A stretch of DNA of 64,000 bases from Puffinus mauretanicus (taxonomy: Eukaryota > Chordata > Aves > Procellariiformes > Procellariidae): assembly GCA_023333565.1 (NCBI GenBank), contig JAJKFH010004053.1:2356001-2420000 (forward strand). The letters are read 5' to 3'. The translations under genes were made by a program, and so were the position numbers. This document shows, piece by piece, positions 61,558-64,000 of the stretch (the first letter of the stretch is position 1; each line of letters starts with the position of its first letter). The notes beneath the pieces were generated by a model. It was not told the origin of the DNA. It was given only the letters and a program-made list of their open reading frames with translations, and ran no database searches.

Positions 61558-63044
61558 GTTAATGACCTGCTATGCCACATGGACACTCACGAGTCTATGG
61601 GGCCAGATGGGATCCACCTGAGGGTACTGAGGGAGCTGGTGGAGGAGCTTGCCAAGCCACTCTCCATCATTTACCAGCAGTCCTGGTTAACAGGGGAGGT
61701 CCTGGACAACTGGAGGCTTGCCAATGTGATGCCCATCTACAAGAAGGGCCGGAAGGAGAATCTGGGGAACTACAGGCCGGTCAGCCTGACCTCGGTGCCA
61801 GGGAAGATTATGGAGCGGTTCGTCTTGAGGGCGCTCACAAGCCATATCCAGGACAACCAGGGGATCAGGCCCAGCCAGCACGGGTTCATGGAAGGCAGGT
61901 CCTGCTTGACCAACCTGATCTCCTTCCATGACCAGGTGACCCGCCAGTGGATGAGGGAAAGGCTGTGGATGTGGTCTACCTGGACTTCAGTAAAGCCTTT
62001 GACACTGTCTCCCACAGCATTCTCCTAGAGAAGCTGGCGGCTCACGGCCTAGACAGGTGCACTCTTCGCTGGGTAAAAAACTGGCTGGATGGCTGAGCCC
62101 AGAGAGTTGTGGTGAACGGAGTTAAATCCAGTTGGCAGCCGGTCACGAGCGGTGTTCCCCAGGGCTCAGTACTGGGGCTGGTCCTGTTCAATATCTTTAT
62201 CAATGATCTGGACGAGGGGATCGAGTGCTCCCTCAGTAAGTTTGCAGACGACACCAAGCTGGGTGGGAGTGTTGATCTGCTGGAGGGTAGGAAGGCTCTG
62301 CAGAGGGATCTGGACAGGCTGGATCGATGGGCTGAGGCCAACTGTATGAGGTTCAACAAGGCCAAGTGCCGGGTCCTGCACTTCGGCCACAACAACTCCA
62401 GGCAACGCTACAAGCTTGGGGAAGAGTGGCTGGAAAGCTGCCTGGAGGAAAAGGACCTGGGGGTGCTGGTTGACAGCTGGCTGAACATGAGCCGGCAGTG
62501 TGCCCAGGTGGCCAAGAAGGCCAATGGCATCCTGGCCTGTATCAGAAATAGAGTGGCCAGCAGGAGTAGGGAGGTGATCGTGCCCCTGTACTCAGCACTG
62601 GTGAGGCCGCACCTCAAATACTGTGTTCAGTTTTGGGCCCCTCACTCCAAGAAGGACATTGAGGTGTTGGAGCATGTCCAGAGGAGGGCAACGAAGCTGG
62701 TGAAGGGCCTGGAGCACAAGTCTTATGAGGAGCGGCTGAGGGAACTGGGACTGTTTAGTCTGGAGAAGAGAAGGCTGAGAGGAGACCTCATCACGCTCTA
62801 CAACTACCTGAAAGGAGGTTGTAGCGAGGTGGGTGTTGGTCTCTTCTGCCAAGTAACTAGCGATAGGACGAGAGGAAATGACCTCAAGTTGCGCCAAGGG
62901 AAGTGTAGATTGGACATTAGGAGAAATTTCTTTACTGAAAGAGTGGTCAGGCCTTGGAACAGGCTGCCCAGGGAAGTGGTTGAGTCACCATCTCTGGAAG
63001 TGTTTAAAAGATGTGTAGATGAGGTGCTTAGGGACATGGTTTAG
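61558..63044 (+). pseudogene. CR1 ORF2 reverse transcriptase, broken by one frameshift and one stop
   Basis: This encodes the C-terminal part of CR1 ORF2p, which copies the element's RNA into DNA at the target site. Seen in order: YRPVSLTSVPGKIME (61,771-61,815) and HGFMEGRSCLTNLI (RT motifs 1-2); YLDFSKAFDTVSH (motif A, 61,977-62,015); GVPQGSVLG (motif B, 62,152-62,178); FADD (motif C, 62,241-62,252) with both catalytic aspartates kept; then the thumb and C-terminal region to TAG at 63,044. A one-base deletion at about 61,945 shifts the frame, and an in-frame TGA at 62,094-62,096 stands where CR1 normally has arginine (CGG). The endonuclease and ORF1 are missing through truncation. Not able to make an active protein. 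Confidence 0.95.
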
Positions 63045-63126
63045 TGGGCAGGTGGTGTTGGATTGACGGTTGGACTCGATGATCATAGAGGTCTTTTCCA
63101 ACCTTAATGATTCTATGATTCTATAT
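63045..63126 (+). repeat. CR1 3' UTR and octamer tail
   Basis: The ~80 bases after the ORF2 stop are the conserved CR1 3' UTR, thought to be recognised by its own reverse transcriptase. They end in one perfect and one degenerate ATTCTATG octamer. Confidence 0.92.
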
Positions 63127-64000
63127 ATTTACATATCAATAAATGTGCTGAAATCTGTATCTTCGTGCTCGAGTTTTAACAGAACTTTCTGACTTTCCCT
63201 GAAATTTAATGTAATGATTTTTAGAATTTTTTCCTGATTCATGATATGGAAGGAATGAATCAGGAATTCGTGATTCGTATAAGGAATATGTCCTGTGCTT
63301 CTAAGGTATTTAATCAGCATTGTCTAGAAAACATTGCAATTCTGCTCTTTGAAGCTGTCCGAAGGGTACCTCGGATCTATTCATAATAAGAGAATCAGAG
63401 CTATGCACTCAAGTTTGAACCCTCCCTGCATCCCTCCTGGTAGGCCAGCCTGTCTAACTCTGGTGGTGTAGCACCATGCAGAGACACTACTGGCATCCCA
63501 TGCACTGTATAGCCCTGGTTATGTGACAGCAGTGCCTACAGCTTACTGGGTCTCAGCAGAGACTGGGCTAAGTGCTGTGGTGACACAGATCTTTTGCCTT
63601 CTAGACTAGAGCTAGATGAGTTAGAAGTAGGTTTACGTATGGTCAGTGCTCATTTACTGCCTTATAATATCTTCATGGAAGAGTAGCAGCTCCAAATGTG
63701 CATGGCTGGATTGTTCATATTAAAAAACAGGCAAGAAAAAAAAGCCCTTGACTCGTAGCCAAGAATCCCAATGGGATTCCCCAGGGCAGGAAGGGCATCT
63801 CAAAGCAATCTGGGGACCTCCAGGAGCAAACAGCCATGATGTGGCAAGACAGCTACTGCACCATGATATAAGTAGAAGTTCTTGTACTTGTGACCAACCT
63901 CAGCTAGAGTTAAAGACTGTTGCAAAAATAAATGAACAAATGGCCCACAGAACTGACAATATAAATGAATAGCAGGAGGAAAAACCTTTCTTTTTGTTAC
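63127..64000. other. non-coding DNA right of the CR1
   Basis: No gene or named repeat recognised. An imperfect inverted ATGAATCA-type motif lies near 63,235-63,275 (TTCCTGATTCATGA...GAATCAGGAATTCGTGATTC), locally repetitive but without further structure. Confidence 0.5.

Larger units (their letters stand above)
61555..63126 (+). mobile_element. young 5'-truncated CR1 LINE
   Basis: The element starts inside ORF2, just before the reverse transcriptase domain, and runs to the CR1 3' end. That end is a short 3' UTR with GGACTCGATGATCATAGAGG and TTTTCCAACCTTAATG, then ATTCTATG followed by a decayed second octamer. 5' truncation and the octamer tail in place of poly(A) are hallmarks of CR1 in birds and reptiles. 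High GC and preserved CpG set it apart from its flanks, and only two lesions break its frame. It is much younger than the copy at 14.7 kb. No clear target duplication is seen, as is usual for CR1. Confidence 0.97.

Noticed and set aside
61572..61931. overlapping frames on both strands in the CR1, 61.6-63.0 kb
   Set aside because: All are shadows of the CR1 reverse transcriptase frame in GC-rich DNA.

Overview
This window is vertebrate nuclear DNA, almost certainly from a bird. The strongest sign is at the right end: a CR1 LINE (63,126 and leftwards) with the avian CR1 reverse transcriptase sequence, CR1 3' UTR and the 8-base ATTCTATG tail. An ERVL-type LTR (12,441-12,958) of a kind I associate with bird genomes agrees. 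The DNA is AT-rich, with long stretches free of open frames, no bacterial-style gene packing, no operons and no CRISPR array. It reads as a gene-poor intergenic or intronic region.

Layout. 1-9.8 kb is mostly unclassified AT-rich DNA. An exon-like segment ends in a stop codon at 9,805-9,930 (+). A complete solo ERVL-type LTR with a 5-base target duplication lies at 12,441-12,958. A badly decayed CR1 copy covers about 14.68-16.54 kb. 16.5-37.2 kb is simple-sequence-rich DNA with a 125-bp tandem duplication (21.3 kb), a decayed ~32-bp minisatellite (24.2 kb), a perfect 15-bp hairpin (25.5 kb) and a G-rich tract (27.4 kb). At 37.2-38.3 kb an LTR-like repeat is interrupted by an inverted fragment of the same LTR family as at 12.4 kb. 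An exon-like segment with clean splice sites lies on the minus strand at 43,108-43,242. An ancient ERVL provirus (44,378-47,117) keeps both LTRs, a primer-binding site resembling tRNA-Leu, a decayed structural-gene frame and a polypurine tract. 47.1-61.4 kb is again mostly empty. The CR1 at 61,555-63,126 is much younger, with only two disabling lesions in its reverse transcriptase frame.

How the parts relate. No complete host gene is visible. If the two best exon candidates are real, they belong to different genes: one on + ending near 9.9 kb and one on - reading leftwards from above 43 kb. That would make a tail-to-tail arrangement, which is inference. The rest is a record of successive retroelement insertions of different ages: old CR1 and ERVL provirus, then ERVL-type LTRs, then the young CR1. 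I did not recognise any host protein by name, so no gene symbols are given. Coordinates of old repeats are by eye.
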